64,000 nt of DNA from Tritonibacter mobilis (GTDB taxonomy: Bacteria; Pseudomonadota; Alphaproteobacteria; Rhodobacterales; Rhodobacteraceae): contig NZ_LNWY01000005.1 in NCBI RefSeq assembly GCF_001681715.1, positions 248,001-312,000 on the forward strand, read 5' to 3'. The notes under the pieces were generated by a model that made no database searches, was not told where the DNA came from, and saw only the letters and a program-made list of their open reading frames with translations. Shown one piece after another: positions 54,174 through 62,679 of this stretch (position 1 is its first letter; every line of letters starts with the position of its first letter). Both the position numbers and the translations under genes were made by a program.

Positions 54174-55445
54174 GTGCTGCCAGAGCATTCAATTGAAGGC
54201 GAAGACGTGCCTGTGAGCGGGTCCATCCGACGAGTGTTGGTAGTGGACGACAGCCGCTTGCAGCGTCGTATCCTTGTCGCATCACTGAAAAAGTGGGGTT
54301 TTGACGTTGTCGAAGCCGAAGGCGGTGAGGAAGCGATGGATATCTGCCGCGCCGATCCGCCTGACCTCATTCTTAGCGATTGGATGATGCCGGGAATGAA
54401 CGGCATCGATTTTTGCCGTTCCTTTCGTGCGGAATCCCATGAGGCCTATAGCTACTTTATTCTGCTCACCTCGAAGAGCGAGAAAAATGAGGTCGCAGAA
54501 GGGCTTGATGCTGGCGCTGACGATTTTCTGACGAAGCCTGTTAGTTCTGACGAACTGCGCGCCCGTATTTCTGCGGGCGAGCGGATTTTGCGCATGCAGC
54601 GAGAGCTGTTTGAGAAAAACCGGATCGTGTCGGAAACTCTCGATGAACTGCAGACCGTTTACGACGCCATCGACAAAGACCTTATTCAAGCACGTAAAAT
54701 TCAGGAATCTCTGGTCCCGGAACTGACCCGTGGGTTCGGTGCATCGGAAGTGAACCTGCTGCTGAAACCCTGCGGCCATATCGGTGGCGATTTGGTCGGA
54801 ATGTTTTCGCCGGGAATCAACCGACTTGGGTTCTATTCGATTGATGTATCCGGCCACGGGATCACGTCGGCAATGATGACAGCGCGATTGGGTGGATATC
54901 TGTCGTCCACTTATTTCGATCAGAACGTCGGCATGGAAAAGAAGTTCAACCGCTTCTATGCCTTGCGCCCACCGGAAGAGGTGGCAAGCGTATTGAACGC
55001 GCGTCTGATTGCCGACACCGGGATCGAAGAATATTTTACCATGGCCTACTGCATCGCCGATCTGCGCACAGGCGTGGTCAAGATGGTGCAGGCGGGGCAC
55101 CCTCATCCCTTGCTGCTGCGTGCGGATGGCTCCATGGAGTTCATCGGTCGGGGTGGTGTGCCGGTGGGGCTGGTGCCAGATGTCGACTACGAGCAAGAAG
55201 AATTCATCATGGAGAAGGGCGACCGGCTGCTTCTTTACTCCGATGGCTTCACCGAGGCGCATCTGAAAGATGGGTCTATGCTTGATACCGAGGGTCTCGT
55301 CGATCTCGTTAAGCAATGCGATCCCAAGCGCAGCGGCAAAGAGTTCTTGGATGACCTCTATTGGCATCTCACCCAAGTGATGGGGGATGATAAGGGGTTG
55401 GAGGATGATATCTCCGCCACTTTGTTCGAATATCAGGGGCCCTGA
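54174..55445 (+). CDS. Response regulator with PP2C-type serine phosphatase output (RsbU-like)
   Basis: A 423-residue protein. Receiver domain about 18-130: VLVVDDSRLQRR, ILSDWMMPGMNG (phospho-acceptor Asp69) and DDFLTKPVSSDELRA (Lys121). A coiled linker (RMQRELFEKNRIVSETLDELQ) is followed by an SpoIIE/PP2C domain about 180-420: GGDLVGMFSP, SIDVSGHGITSAMMTARL and DDISATLFEY carry the metal-binding aspartates. Such proteins dephosphorylate anti-sigma-factor antagonists in partner switching. GTG 54174 is preferred (GAGGGA 6 bases upstream) over TTG 54168. No RsbV- or RsbW-like gene is near. The upstream region is AT-rich with a palindrome at 54100-54117. Confidence 0.92.
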   Translation: MLPEHSIEGEDVPVSGSIRRVLVVDDSRLQRRILVASLKKWGFDVVEAEGGEEAMDICRADPPDLILSDWMMPGMNGIDFCRSFRAESHEAYSYFILLTSKSEKNEVAEGLDAGADDFLTKPVSSDELRARISAGERILRMQRELFEKNRIVSETLDELQTVYDAIDKDLIQARKIQESLVPELTRGFGASEVNLLLKPCGHIGGDLVGMFSPGINRLGFYSIDVSGHGITSAMMTARLGGYLSSTYFDQNVGMEKKFNRFYALRPPEEVASVLNARLIADTGIEEYFTMAYCIADLRTGVVKMVQAGHPHPLLLRADGSMEFIGRGGVPVGLVPDVDYEQEEFIMEKGDRLLLYSDGFTEAHLKDGSMLDTEGLVDLVKQCDPKRSGKEFLDDLYWHLTQVMGDDKGLEDDISATLFEYQGP

Positions 55446-55448
55446 TAT

Positions 55449-55892
55449 TCAGCTCAGGCGCGCAAGTAACGCGGCAAAATACTGATCTCCCGCATTGCCG
55501 AGCACTTCGCTCGCATCTTCGATACGCATCCAAAGAGCGACATGGTCCTTCTCGACCGGTTCACTCAGCTGCAGCACCGGGCGCGCAGTATATATATGGC
55601 AGATCTTTTCCGCCCAAAGGTCGTATTCGGGCATATAGACAAAACGGCGAAAGGCTCCGATACGTTTTGGGGTGGCAATCTTCCAGCCGGTTTCCTCGTA
55701 TACCTCACGGTGCAACGCGGGAATGGGTGATTCGCCCTCATCAATGCCGCCACCAGGAAGTTGAATGTCCGGGGCCGGACCGTACTGACAGGTCAACAAT
55801 AGTTGGCCATCACGTGGCAGCAACGCGTATGCACCGGGGCGCACACGATAGGTCTGATCTCTGCGCGGAGCCTCTCCAAAACGTCTGATCAC
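55449..55892 (-). CDS. Nudix hydrolase
   Basis: A 147-residue Nudix protein; the Nudix box reads GGGIDEGESPIPALHREVYEETGWKI, matching Gx5Ex7REUxEExGU. Substrate unknown; likely a small nucleoside-diphosphate derivative. GTG 55892 is chosen because AGGGGA lies 5 bases upstream and the resulting N-terminus (IRRFGEAPRRDQTYRVRPGAYALL) is family-like; GTG 55907 would add five residues without a good site. Three bases from the end of the convergent phosphatase gene. Confidence 0.9.
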   Translation of the reverse strand: MIRRFGEAPRRDQTYRVRPGAYALLPRDGQLLLTCQYGPAPDIQLPGGGIDEGESPIPALHREVYEETGWKIATPKRIGAFRRFVYMPEYDLWAEKICHIYTARPVLQLSEPVEKDHVALWMRIEDASEVLGNAGDQYFAALLARLS

Positions 55893-55968
55893 CGGTCTCC
55901 CCTTCACTCTGATGCTGAAAAGCCTATATAGCGTCGGTATGCCAATACCCGGCCGTTAAGGAAACCCC

Positions 55969-56946
55969 ATGACACTTGGTTCGAAAATCGCGTGGGACGA
56001 TACCGTCCTGCCCTTCCAGCTTGATGCATCCGACATGCGTGGCCGCGTGGCGCGGCTGGACGGCGTGCTGGATGGTATCCTGAAACAACATAATTACCCG
56101 CAACCGGTAGAGGCTCTGGTCGCCGAGATGGCGCTGCTGACGGCGCTGATCGGCCAGACCATGAGCCTGCGCTGGAAGCTGTCGCTGCAGGTACAGTCCA
56201 AGGGTGCGGTGCGGATGATCGCAACCGATTATTATGCCCCGGAAAAAGAAGGCGAGCCTGCCCGAATTCGCGCCTACGCGAGTTTTGATGCCGACCGCAT
56301 CACCGATGGCGCGCCTTTTGAGCAGGTGGGCGAGGGTTACTTTGCGATCCTGATCGACCAGGGCGAAGGCACGCAACCCTATCAGGGGATCACCCCACTG
56401 GCTGAGACCTCATTGTCGCAATGTGCCGAAGCCTACTTCGCGCAGTCTGAACAATTGCCGACGCGCTTCTCTCTCAGCTTTGGTAAAAGCTCTGAACCGG
56501 GTAAACCCGAACACTGGCGCGCTGGTGGCATCATGCTTCAACATATGCCCAAGGCCTCGCCCTTTGCCGCGCAAAATGATGGCTCTGGAGAAGTTCTGAC
56601 AGCTGCTGATCTGGTTTCGGGTGAAGAAGAAGAGAACTGGAAACGCGTCAATATTCTACTGGAAACGGTGGAGGATTTAGAACTCATCGGCCCTTCGGTT
56701 TCGCCGAGCGAGCTGCTTTTGCGCCTGTTCCACGAAGAACGTCCTCGGGTCTATGATGCGCAATCCGTACGCTTCGGGTGCACATGTTCCGAAGAACGCG
56801 TGCGCCAAAGCCTGTCGATCTATTCGGCCAAGGACATCAAAACGATGACCACCGATGATGGACGGGTGACCGCGGACTGTCAGTTCTGCGGCGCGCATTA
56901 CAATCTCGACCCTGCGACGCTTGGCTTTGACGCCTCGCAGGAGTGA
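55969..56946 (+). CDS. hslO: Redox-regulated chaperone Hsp33
   Basis: A holdase activated by oxidation; 325 residues. The C-terminal zinc switch keeps all four cysteines in CxC...CxxC form: FGCTCSEERV and ADCQFCGAHYNL, about residues 266-311. The N-terminal chaperone core includes MALLTALIGQTMSLRWKLSLQ. ATG 55969 follows AAGGAAACC. Starts a coupled group with the CoA pyrophosphatase-like gene and the CCA-type enzyme, each overlapping the next. Confidence 0.96.
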   Translation: MTLGSKIAWDDTVLPFQLDASDMRGRVARLDGVLDGILKQHNYPQPVEALVAEMALLTALIGQTMSLRWKLSLQVQSKGAVRMIATDYYAPEKEGEPARIRAYASFDADRITDGAPFEQVGEGYFAILIDQGEGTQPYQGITPLAETSLSQCAEAYFAQSEQLPTRFSLSFGKSSEPGKPEHWRAGGIMLQHMPKASPFAAQNDGSGEVLTAADLVSGEEEENWKRVNILLETVEDLELIGPSVSPSELLLRLFHEERPRVYDAQSVRFGCTCSEERVRQSLSIYSAKDIKTMTTDDGRVTADCQFCGAHYNLDPATLGFDASQE

Positions 56947-57551
56947 ATCCTGTGTCAGCGCTTGAGGAGAAAATCACCAAGGCGCTGGCGCGCTCTCAGA
57001 CGGCAACGTCTGATTTTGATCTCAACCCCGACACTGTACTGCCAGAAGGGCGCAAATTACGCCCCGCGGGTGTGTTGGTCGGGATTGAGACCTTCGGCGC
57101 TGCACCACAGGTGGTTTTGACCAAACGCTCCTCCGCCCTTAAACACCACCCGGGCCAGATTGCGTTTCCCGGTGGCAAAGTGGACGCAGGTGATCGGGAC
57201 GTCACGGATGCTGCCTTGCGAGAGGCGTGGGAAGAAATCGCGCTGCCTCGTGAGTTGCCAAAGATACTCGGACATCTGTCCAGCCACGAAACCGTGACAG
57301 GGTTTCAGGTGACACCAGTGGTTGCATTGATTGAACAGCCGTTTGAAGCACGCGCAGAGGCAGGCGAAGTGGCAGAGATTTTCCGCGCGCCACTCTCGCA
57401 CATCCTTGATGTTGAACGATATCAGGTGCAATCCCGCCGTTGGCGCGGCACGCGGAGGTATTACTTTGCGGTGCCATTCGGTCCCTATTACATCTGGGGG
57501 GCGACAGCGCGCATGTTGCGCGGTTTTGCTGCGATGATGGATATTCGATGA
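56943..57551 (+). CDS. Nudix CoA pyrophosphatase-like protein (NudL/YeaB type)
   Basis: A 202-residue protein with the combined UPF0035/Nudix signature of CoA diphosphatases: LTKRSSALKHHPGQIAFPGG directly followed by GKVDAGDRDVTDAALREAWEEI. It likely cleaves CoA or acyl-CoA to phosphopantetheine derivatives and 3',5'-ADP. GTG 56943 overlaps the hslO stop; GTG 56952 is a possible alternative. Overlaps the CCA-type gene by 4 bases. Confidence 0.9.
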   Translation: MNPVSALEEKITKALARSQTATSDFDLNPDTVLPEGRKLRPAGVLVGIETFGAAPQVVLTKRSSALKHHPGQIAFPGGKVDAGDRDVTDAALREAWEEIALPRELPKILGHLSSHETVTGFQVTPVVALIEQPFEARAEAGEVAEIFRAPLSHILDVERYQVQSRRWRGTRRYYFAVPFGPYYIWGATARMLRGFAAMMDIR

Positions 57552-58708
57552 AAATAGATCAGCCTTGGCTAACTTCAGCTCCCACCCGCGCGGTTTGCGA
57601 TGCGTTGACTGCGGCCAAAGCGGAGATCTATTTCGTCGGTGGCTGTGTACGAAACGCCCTGCTGAAAGAACCGGTCTCGGATCTGGATCTCTCGACGAAC
57701 GTTGAGCCTGAGCGGGTAGTTGAGGCTGCGACCGTTGCGGGCCTTAAGGCGATACCGACGGGAATTGATCATGGGACCGTGACGGTCGTCGCGGATGGCA
57801 TCCCCTTTGAGATTACCACTTTTCGCAAGGATGTGGCGACGGATGGGCGTCGGGCCGTCGTGGCCTTTGCGACAGATATCGCGGAGGATGCGCGGCGGCG
57901 TGACTTTACCATGAACGCGCTTTACGCCCGCCCGAACGGTGAGGTCGTTGACCCACTCGGAGGGCTGGATGATCTGCGCGCCCGCAGAGTACGGTTCATT
58001 GGAGACGCAACCCAACGCATCCGCGAAGATTATCTGCGCATCTTGCGATATTTTCGGTTCCACAGCTGGTATGGCGATGCCGCCGAAGGGTTCGATCCCG
58101 AGGCGCTGGGCGCGATTGCCGAGACGCAGGAAGGGCTGGATCACTTGTCGCGCGAACGTGTCGGTTCCGAGATGATGAAACTGCTCAGTGCTGCGGACCC
58201 TGCACCTTCGATTGCGACCATGCGCCAGATCGGTGTGTTGGCACATGTTTTGCCCGGCGCGGACGATCGTGCGCTTGCGCCTCTCATACACCTAGAGGCC
58301 GGTATGCCCATTAAGGCGGAAACCCGCCTTGCAGCGCTGGGCGGAGATAGTATTCAAGACACCCTTCGGTTGAGTAAGTCAACAGCGGCGCGAGTGAGGC
58401 TTTTGCGACAATTGGCGGAGGGTATGGCTGGCGGGGCAGAGCTTGCGTATCGCCATGACGTAGATACTGCCAGACGCGCCCTAATGTTGCGCTCGGCTCT
58501 TCTGGAAACGCCACTATCTCCCCAGTTAGAGCCTAGTATCGCGCTAGGTGCATCAGCTAAGTTCCCGATCTCCGCTCAGGATTTGCTGCCCTTTGTGCAG
58601 GGCGCCGCGCTGGGCCACGCGCTCAAAACGCTAGAGGCTGAGTGGATCGCGAGTGGCTTTCAAATGGACAAACAAGAGCTGATAGAGCGCCTGCCTGACA
58701 TACACTAA
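57548..58708 (+). CDS. cca: CCA-adding / poly(A) polymerase family nucleotidyltransferase
   Basis: A 386-residue class II tRNA nucleotidyltransferase. IYFVGGCVRNALL and SDLDLSTNVEPE hold the catalytic carboxylates; RRDFTMNALYARPNGEVVDPLGG and REDYLRILRYFRFHSWYG are typical. Whether it completes the whole CCA tail or acts partly as a poly(A) polymerase cannot be told from sequence; CCA addition is expected for a single copy. ATG 57548 overlaps the preceding stop. Confidence 0.9.
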   Translation: MKIDQPWLTSAPTRAVCDALTAAKAEIYFVGGCVRNALLKEPVSDLDLSTNVEPERVVEAATVAGLKAIPTGIDHGTVTVVADGIPFEITTFRKDVATDGRRAVVAFATDIAEDARRRDFTMNALYARPNGEVVDPLGGLDDLRARRVRFIGDATQRIREDYLRILRYFRFHSWYGDAAEGFDPEALGAIAETQEGLDHLSRERVGSEMMKLLSAADPAPSIATMRQIGVLAHVLPGADDRALAPLIHLEAGMPIKAETRLAALGGDSIQDTLRLSKSTAARVRLLRQLAEGMAGGAELAYRHDVDTARRALMLRSALLETPLSPQLEPSIALGASAKFPISAQDLLPFVQGAALGHALKTLEAEWIASGFQMDKQELIERLPDIH

Positions 58709-58808
58709 GTAAACTGTCAGAAAAATTTCATGGCCCTAAAAGCGTGACAAAACGATTTTGCCGCGCTACCCATAAGGGCGTGAAACGACGATGGCAGGAG
58801 GAATGCTG

Positions 58809-58838
58809 ATGTATTACGGGATCTGGAACGACATTTAA
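58809..58838 (+). CDS. Putative short leader ORF before the ABC exporter genes
   Basis: A 9-codon ORF, ATG TAT TAC GGG ATC TGG AAC GAC ATT TAA (MYYGIWNDI), 8 bases after a perfect AGGAGG. In-frame ATGs at 58791 and 58803 could lengthen it to 15 or 11 residues. It ends 103 bases before the ABC gene. The ribosome binding site is the best in the region, yet no long frame follows it. That is the layout of a leader peptide; it may also be chance or the remnant of a gene. The following 80 bases are GC-rich with partial self-complementarity. Confidence 0.4.
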   Translation: MYYGIWNDI

Positions 58839-58941
58839 CGTCCGAGTCCTGCCCGTAGGGTGAACCGGGGACTTCGGTCGCCGCCTTTCGCCATGCGCAT
58901 CGCATTTTTCTATTCTTTGCTCAAATTGATGGAGCAACACC

Positions 58942-60780
58942 ATGTTTCGCTTCTTTGAAAACCTCGTAAACCCCTATTGCGACTATCCGGAAACGGACAC
59001 TCCGCCAACCAAACTCTGGCCGTTTATGCGCGACTATGCGCAGCCGTTTAAGTCCGTGTTCTGTGCGGCCGGCGTGATGTCTATCATCGTTGCTGCGATT
59101 GAGATCGGACTGATTTCCTATATGGGACGGGTCGTTGATATCCTTGCAGGGTCACCAGAAGAATTCTGGAGTAATCACGGCACTGAGCTGATCCTGATGG
59201 CGCTGTTTGTTTTGCTTCTTCGTCCGGCATTGCAGCTCATTGATGTGTTGTTGCTGAACAATACGATTTTGCCAAATTTTGGTACGCTGATCCGCTGGCG
59301 GGCACATAAACATGTTTTACGCCAATCGGTTGGTTGGTTTGAAAATGACTTCGCCGGACGTATCGCCAACAGGATCATGCAGACGCCACCTGCTGCCGGA
59401 GAGGTCGTTTTTCAGGTCTTTGATGCAATCACCTTCGCGCTTGCCTATCTGGTTGGTGCGGCGCTTTTGCTTTGGGGGGCTGATCCCCGGCTTCTGATGC
59501 CTTTGGTCATTTGGTTTGTCCTTTATGGCGCGCTGATCCGCTGGACAGTGAAACGGGTCGGCCCCGCGAGTCAGGCCGCGTCGGACGCGCGGTCGACTGT
59601 GACCGGGCGCGTCGTGGACAGCTATTCCAACATTCACTCGGTAAAGATGTTTGCCCATCACAACCGTGAACTCGATTACGCGCGTGATGCGATCGAGAAC
59701 ACACGCACCACATTTCAGGCCGAGATGCGGATTTTTACCATCATGGATGGTGTTCTGGTGCTGCTAAACGGCCTGTTGATTGTGGGGGTTGTAGGCTGGG
59801 GGATTGCGCTCTGGATGCAGGGGCTGGCCTCTGTGGGTGTCGTTGCAGCCGCGACAGCACTGACCCTTCGGCTGAACTCCATGACCGGTTGGATCATGTG
59901 GGCACTCACGAGCTTTTTCCGTCAACTTGGTGTGGTGTCCGAGGGGATGGAGACGATTGCCCAGCCAATTACATTGACCGATGCCAAGGGTGCAAAGCCA
60001 TTGCAACTGACCAAGGGTGAAATCACCTTTGACCATCTTTCGCACCACTATGGCCGTGGTGTTGGGGGGCTTGATCAGCTGAACCTCACAATCTGTCCCG
60101 GTGAAAAAGTGGGTCTAATTGGGCGATCTGGGGCAGGAAAGTCAACTTTGGTGAAGCTGCTCCTGCGGTTCTATGACACCGAACAGGGGCGCATACTGAT
60201 CGACGGTCAGGATATTTCAACGGTGACGCAAGACAGCCTGCGCCAGCACATCGGCATGGTGCAGCAGGACAGTTCGCTCCTGCATCGCTCTGTGCGGGAT
60301 AACCTGCTCTATGGTCGCCCGGACGCATCAGAAGAAGACATGATCGCGGCAGCTCGGAAAGCGCATGCGCATGACTTCATTCTCGATCTTGAGGATCCGC
60401 AAGGTCGCAAAGGTTATGATGCTCATGTGGGCGAGCGCGGGGTGAAACTCTCGGGCGGTCAGCGTCAGCGTGTGACACTCGCGCGGGTAATCCTGAAGAA
60501 CGCTCCTATCCTGCTTCTGGACGAGGCCACATCGGCGCTGGATTCTGAGGTCGAGGCGGCCATTCAGGAAACGCTCTACGGTATGATGGAAGGCAAAACA
60601 GTAATTGCTATTGCGCACCGGCTCTCCACCATTGCGCAGATGGACCGTATTCTGGTGCTAGATCAGGGAAAAATCGTCGAAGAAGGCACACATGAGGCGC
60701 TTTTGTCGGATCGCGGCCTATATGCACAATTCTGGGCGCGCCAATCGGGCGGGTTCCTGAATGTAGAGGCAGCAGAATGA
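58942..60780 (+). CDS. ABC exporter half-transporter, first of pair
   Basis: A 612-residue fused permease-ATPase. Six transmembrane helices at about 25-330; the ATPase follows, with Walker A GLIGRSGAGKSTLVKLLLRF (about 390), signature KLSGGQRQRVTLARV, Walker B ILLLDEATSALDSEVE and the H-loop AIAHRLST. The N-terminal FENLVNPYCDYPETDTPPTKLWPFMRDY is typical of a widespread alphaproteobacterial pair usually called multidrug or lipid exporters. Substrate unknown. Overlaps the second half-transporter by 4 bases. Confidence 0.93.
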   Translation: MFRFFENLVNPYCDYPETDTPPTKLWPFMRDYAQPFKSVFCAAGVMSIIVAAIEIGLISYMGRVVDILAGSPEEFWSNHGTELILMALFVLLLRPALQLIDVLLLNNTILPNFGTLIRWRAHKHVLRQSVGWFENDFAGRIANRIMQTPPAAGEVVFQVFDAITFALAYLVGAALLLWGADPRLLMPLVIWFVLYGALIRWTVKRVGPASQAASDARSTVTGRVVDSYSNIHSVKMFAHHNRELDYARDAIENTRTTFQAEMRIFTIMDGVLVLLNGLLIVGVVGWGIALWMQGLASVGVVAAATALTLRLNSMTGWIMWALTSFFRQLGVVSEGMETIAQPITLTDAKGAKPLQLTKGEITFDHLSHHYGRGVGGLDQLNLTICPGEKVGLIGRSGAGKSTLVKLLLRFYDTEQGRILIDGQDISTVTQDSLRQHIGMVQQDSSLLHRSVRDNLLYGRPDASEEDMIAAARKAHAHDFILDLEDPQGRKGYDAHVGERGVKLSGGQRQRVTLARVILKNAPILLLDEATSALDSEVEAAIQETLYGMMEGKTVIAIAHRLSTIAQMDRILVLDQGKIVEEGTHEALLSDRGLYAQFWARQSGGFLNVEAAE

Positions 60781-62621
60781 AGCTAGGAAACCTGATCGAC
60801 GCGTTCCAACCTGCAGATGGTCCACCGCCGCAGACACTTGGCGCATTCTTGCGCTGGTGTCTGTCCGGGGCATGGCTGATGCTTGGTGTTGCGGCGATCT
60901 GTTCTGCACTGGCAGGCGGGTTGGAGGCGGGTACGGCCTATATCCTCGGCAAAGTTATCGACACGGCGGTCGCCAGCGGGCCCGAAGGATTTTTCGGTGC
61001 CAATATTGCGATTATCTTTGCCGCTCTTGCGTTTTTCTTGCTGGTGCGGCCGGTGCTGTTTGGCCTGTCCGCCGCGACTAATGCTATCATTCTGCAACCA
61101 AACGTAAATCCGCTTGTCTTGTCCCGGCTCAACCGCTGGACCCTGGGCCAGTCGGTGCGGTTCTTTGATGATGATTTTGCCGGACGCATCGCTCAAAAGC
61201 AGATGCAGACCGCCAGCGCTGTTACGTCTGTCGTGTCAGAGGTGATAAATGTTGTGGCCTTCGCGCTTGCGTCGCTTGCGGGGGCTATGGTCTTGCTGGG
61301 CGCGGTTGATCTGTGCATTACGCTGCTCTTTGGGATTTGGCTTATTGGCTATTTTGCCATGATCCGCTGGTTCTTGCCGCGAATTCGCAAGGGCTCCGCT
61401 AAACGAGCAGGCGCGCGGGCCAATGTATCTGGGCAGGTTGTCGACACAATTACGAACATCAAGACCGTGCAGCTCTTTGCCCATGCGGATCACGAAGAAC
61501 GTGGCGCGCAGGATGCAATGGTGACCTTCCGGGAACGAGCGCTGGAGTTCGGGTATTTGTCGGCATCCTTTCGGTTTTGCCTGATGACCCTTGCCGGGGT
61601 TTTGCCGGTTCTGCTGATTGGTGCGACGCTTTGGCTCTGGCAGAATGGCAGCGCGAGCGAAGGGGATATCGTTGCGGCTGGGGCGGTATCGATCCGGATT
61701 GCGCAAATGACAGGCTGGGTCAGTTTCACGTTGATGGGGATCTATTCCAATGTGGGCGAGATTGAAAACGGCATGAAAACGCTGGCACGCCCCGACCGGA
61801 TTGAGGACACACCAGATGCTGGCGCACTTCAAGTTGATGCGGGAGAGATCGTTCTTGAGGACCTGAGTTTTAGCTATGGGCGCGAAGTCGGGGGGATTTC
61901 AGACCTGTCCCTGACCATTCATCCTGGCGAGAAACTCGGCATCGTTGGGGCATCCGGGGCGGGTAAGTCGACATTGGTCTCACTGCTGTTGCGGCTCTAT
62001 GAGCCGGAAAAAGGCCGTATTCTTATTGATGGCGCTGATGTTTCCGATGTCAGCCAGAACTCACTGCGTAGCCAGATCGGTATGGTCACGCAGGAAACAG
62101 CGATGTTCAATCGCTCAGCGCTCGACAATATTCTCTATGGTCGTCCAGATGCCAGCCGTGATGCCATCATTGCGGCCGCGCGCGCAGCAGAAGCACATGA
62201 GTTCATCATTGATCTTGAGGACGGGAAGGGGCGCACCGGGTATGAGGCCTACCTTGGTGAGCGCGGGGTGAAATTGTCCGGTGGGCAACGCCAGCGCATT
62301 GCGCTTGCGCGTGCGATTTTAAAGGACGCGCCCATTCTGGTGCTGGATGAGGCTACCTCGGCCTTGGATTCTGAGGTAGAAGCGTCGATCCAATCAGCCC
62401 TGACGCGGGTGATGGAGGGAAAAACCGTGCTTGCGATTGCACACCGGCTCTCAACGCTTGCAGAAATGGACCGGATTATCGTCATGGATCATGGTCGGAT
62501 CATCGAGCAAGGCAGTCATGATGAGCTGCTAGAGCGCGACGGGCTTTATGCGCAGTTCTGGCACCGGCAGTCTGGTGGCTTCATTCGAACCGAGCAAGAC
62601 ACCAGCGCCGCCGCAGAGTAA
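60777..62621 (+). CDS. ABC exporter half-transporter, second of pair
   Basis: A 614-residue paralogue of the preceding gene. Transmembrane region about 25-325, Walker A GIVGASGAGKSTLVSLLLRL, signature KLSGGQRQRIALARAI, Walker B ILVLDEATSALDSEVE, H-loop AIAHRLST. Both sites look complete in both proteins, including the glutamate after Walker B, so the heterodimer should have two competent ATP sites, unlike many heterodimeric exporters with one degenerate site. ATGA overlap with the first gene strongly suggests equimolar production and a heterodimer. Confidence 0.93.
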   Translation: MKLGNLIDAFQPADGPPPQTLGAFLRWCLSGAWLMLGVAAICSALAGGLEAGTAYILGKVIDTAVASGPEGFFGANIAIIFAALAFFLLVRPVLFGLSAATNAIILQPNVNPLVLSRLNRWTLGQSVRFFDDDFAGRIAQKQMQTASAVTSVVSEVINVVAFALASLAGAMVLLGAVDLCITLLFGIWLIGYFAMIRWFLPRIRKGSAKRAGARANVSGQVVDTITNIKTVQLFAHADHEERGAQDAMVTFRERALEFGYLSASFRFCLMTLAGVLPVLLIGATLWLWQNGSASEGDIVAAGAVSIRIAQMTGWVSFTLMGIYSNVGEIENGMKTLARPDRIEDTPDAGALQVDAGEIVLEDLSFSYGREVGGISDLSLTIHPGEKLGIVGASGAGKSTLVSLLLRLYEPEKGRILIDGADVSDVSQNSLRSQIGMVTQETAMFNRSALDNILYGRPDASRDAIIAAARAAEAHEFIIDLEDGKGRTGYEAYLGERGVKLSGGQRQRIALARAILKDAPILVLDEATSALDSEVEASIQSALTRVMEGKTVLAIAHRLSTLAEMDRIIVMDHGRIIEQGSHDELLERDGLYAQFWHRQSGGFIRTEQDTSAAAE

Positions 62622-62679
62622 TTCGGATCCACGCGTTTTCTGGCTTTTGCCAATTCCGCTCTCGCGGTAATGCAGGCGC

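Noticed and set aside
58717-58943. Two minus-strand frames (62 and 71 codons) before the ABC pair
   Set aside because: Neither has a ribosome binding site or recognisable domain; both lie across the GC-rich leader region.
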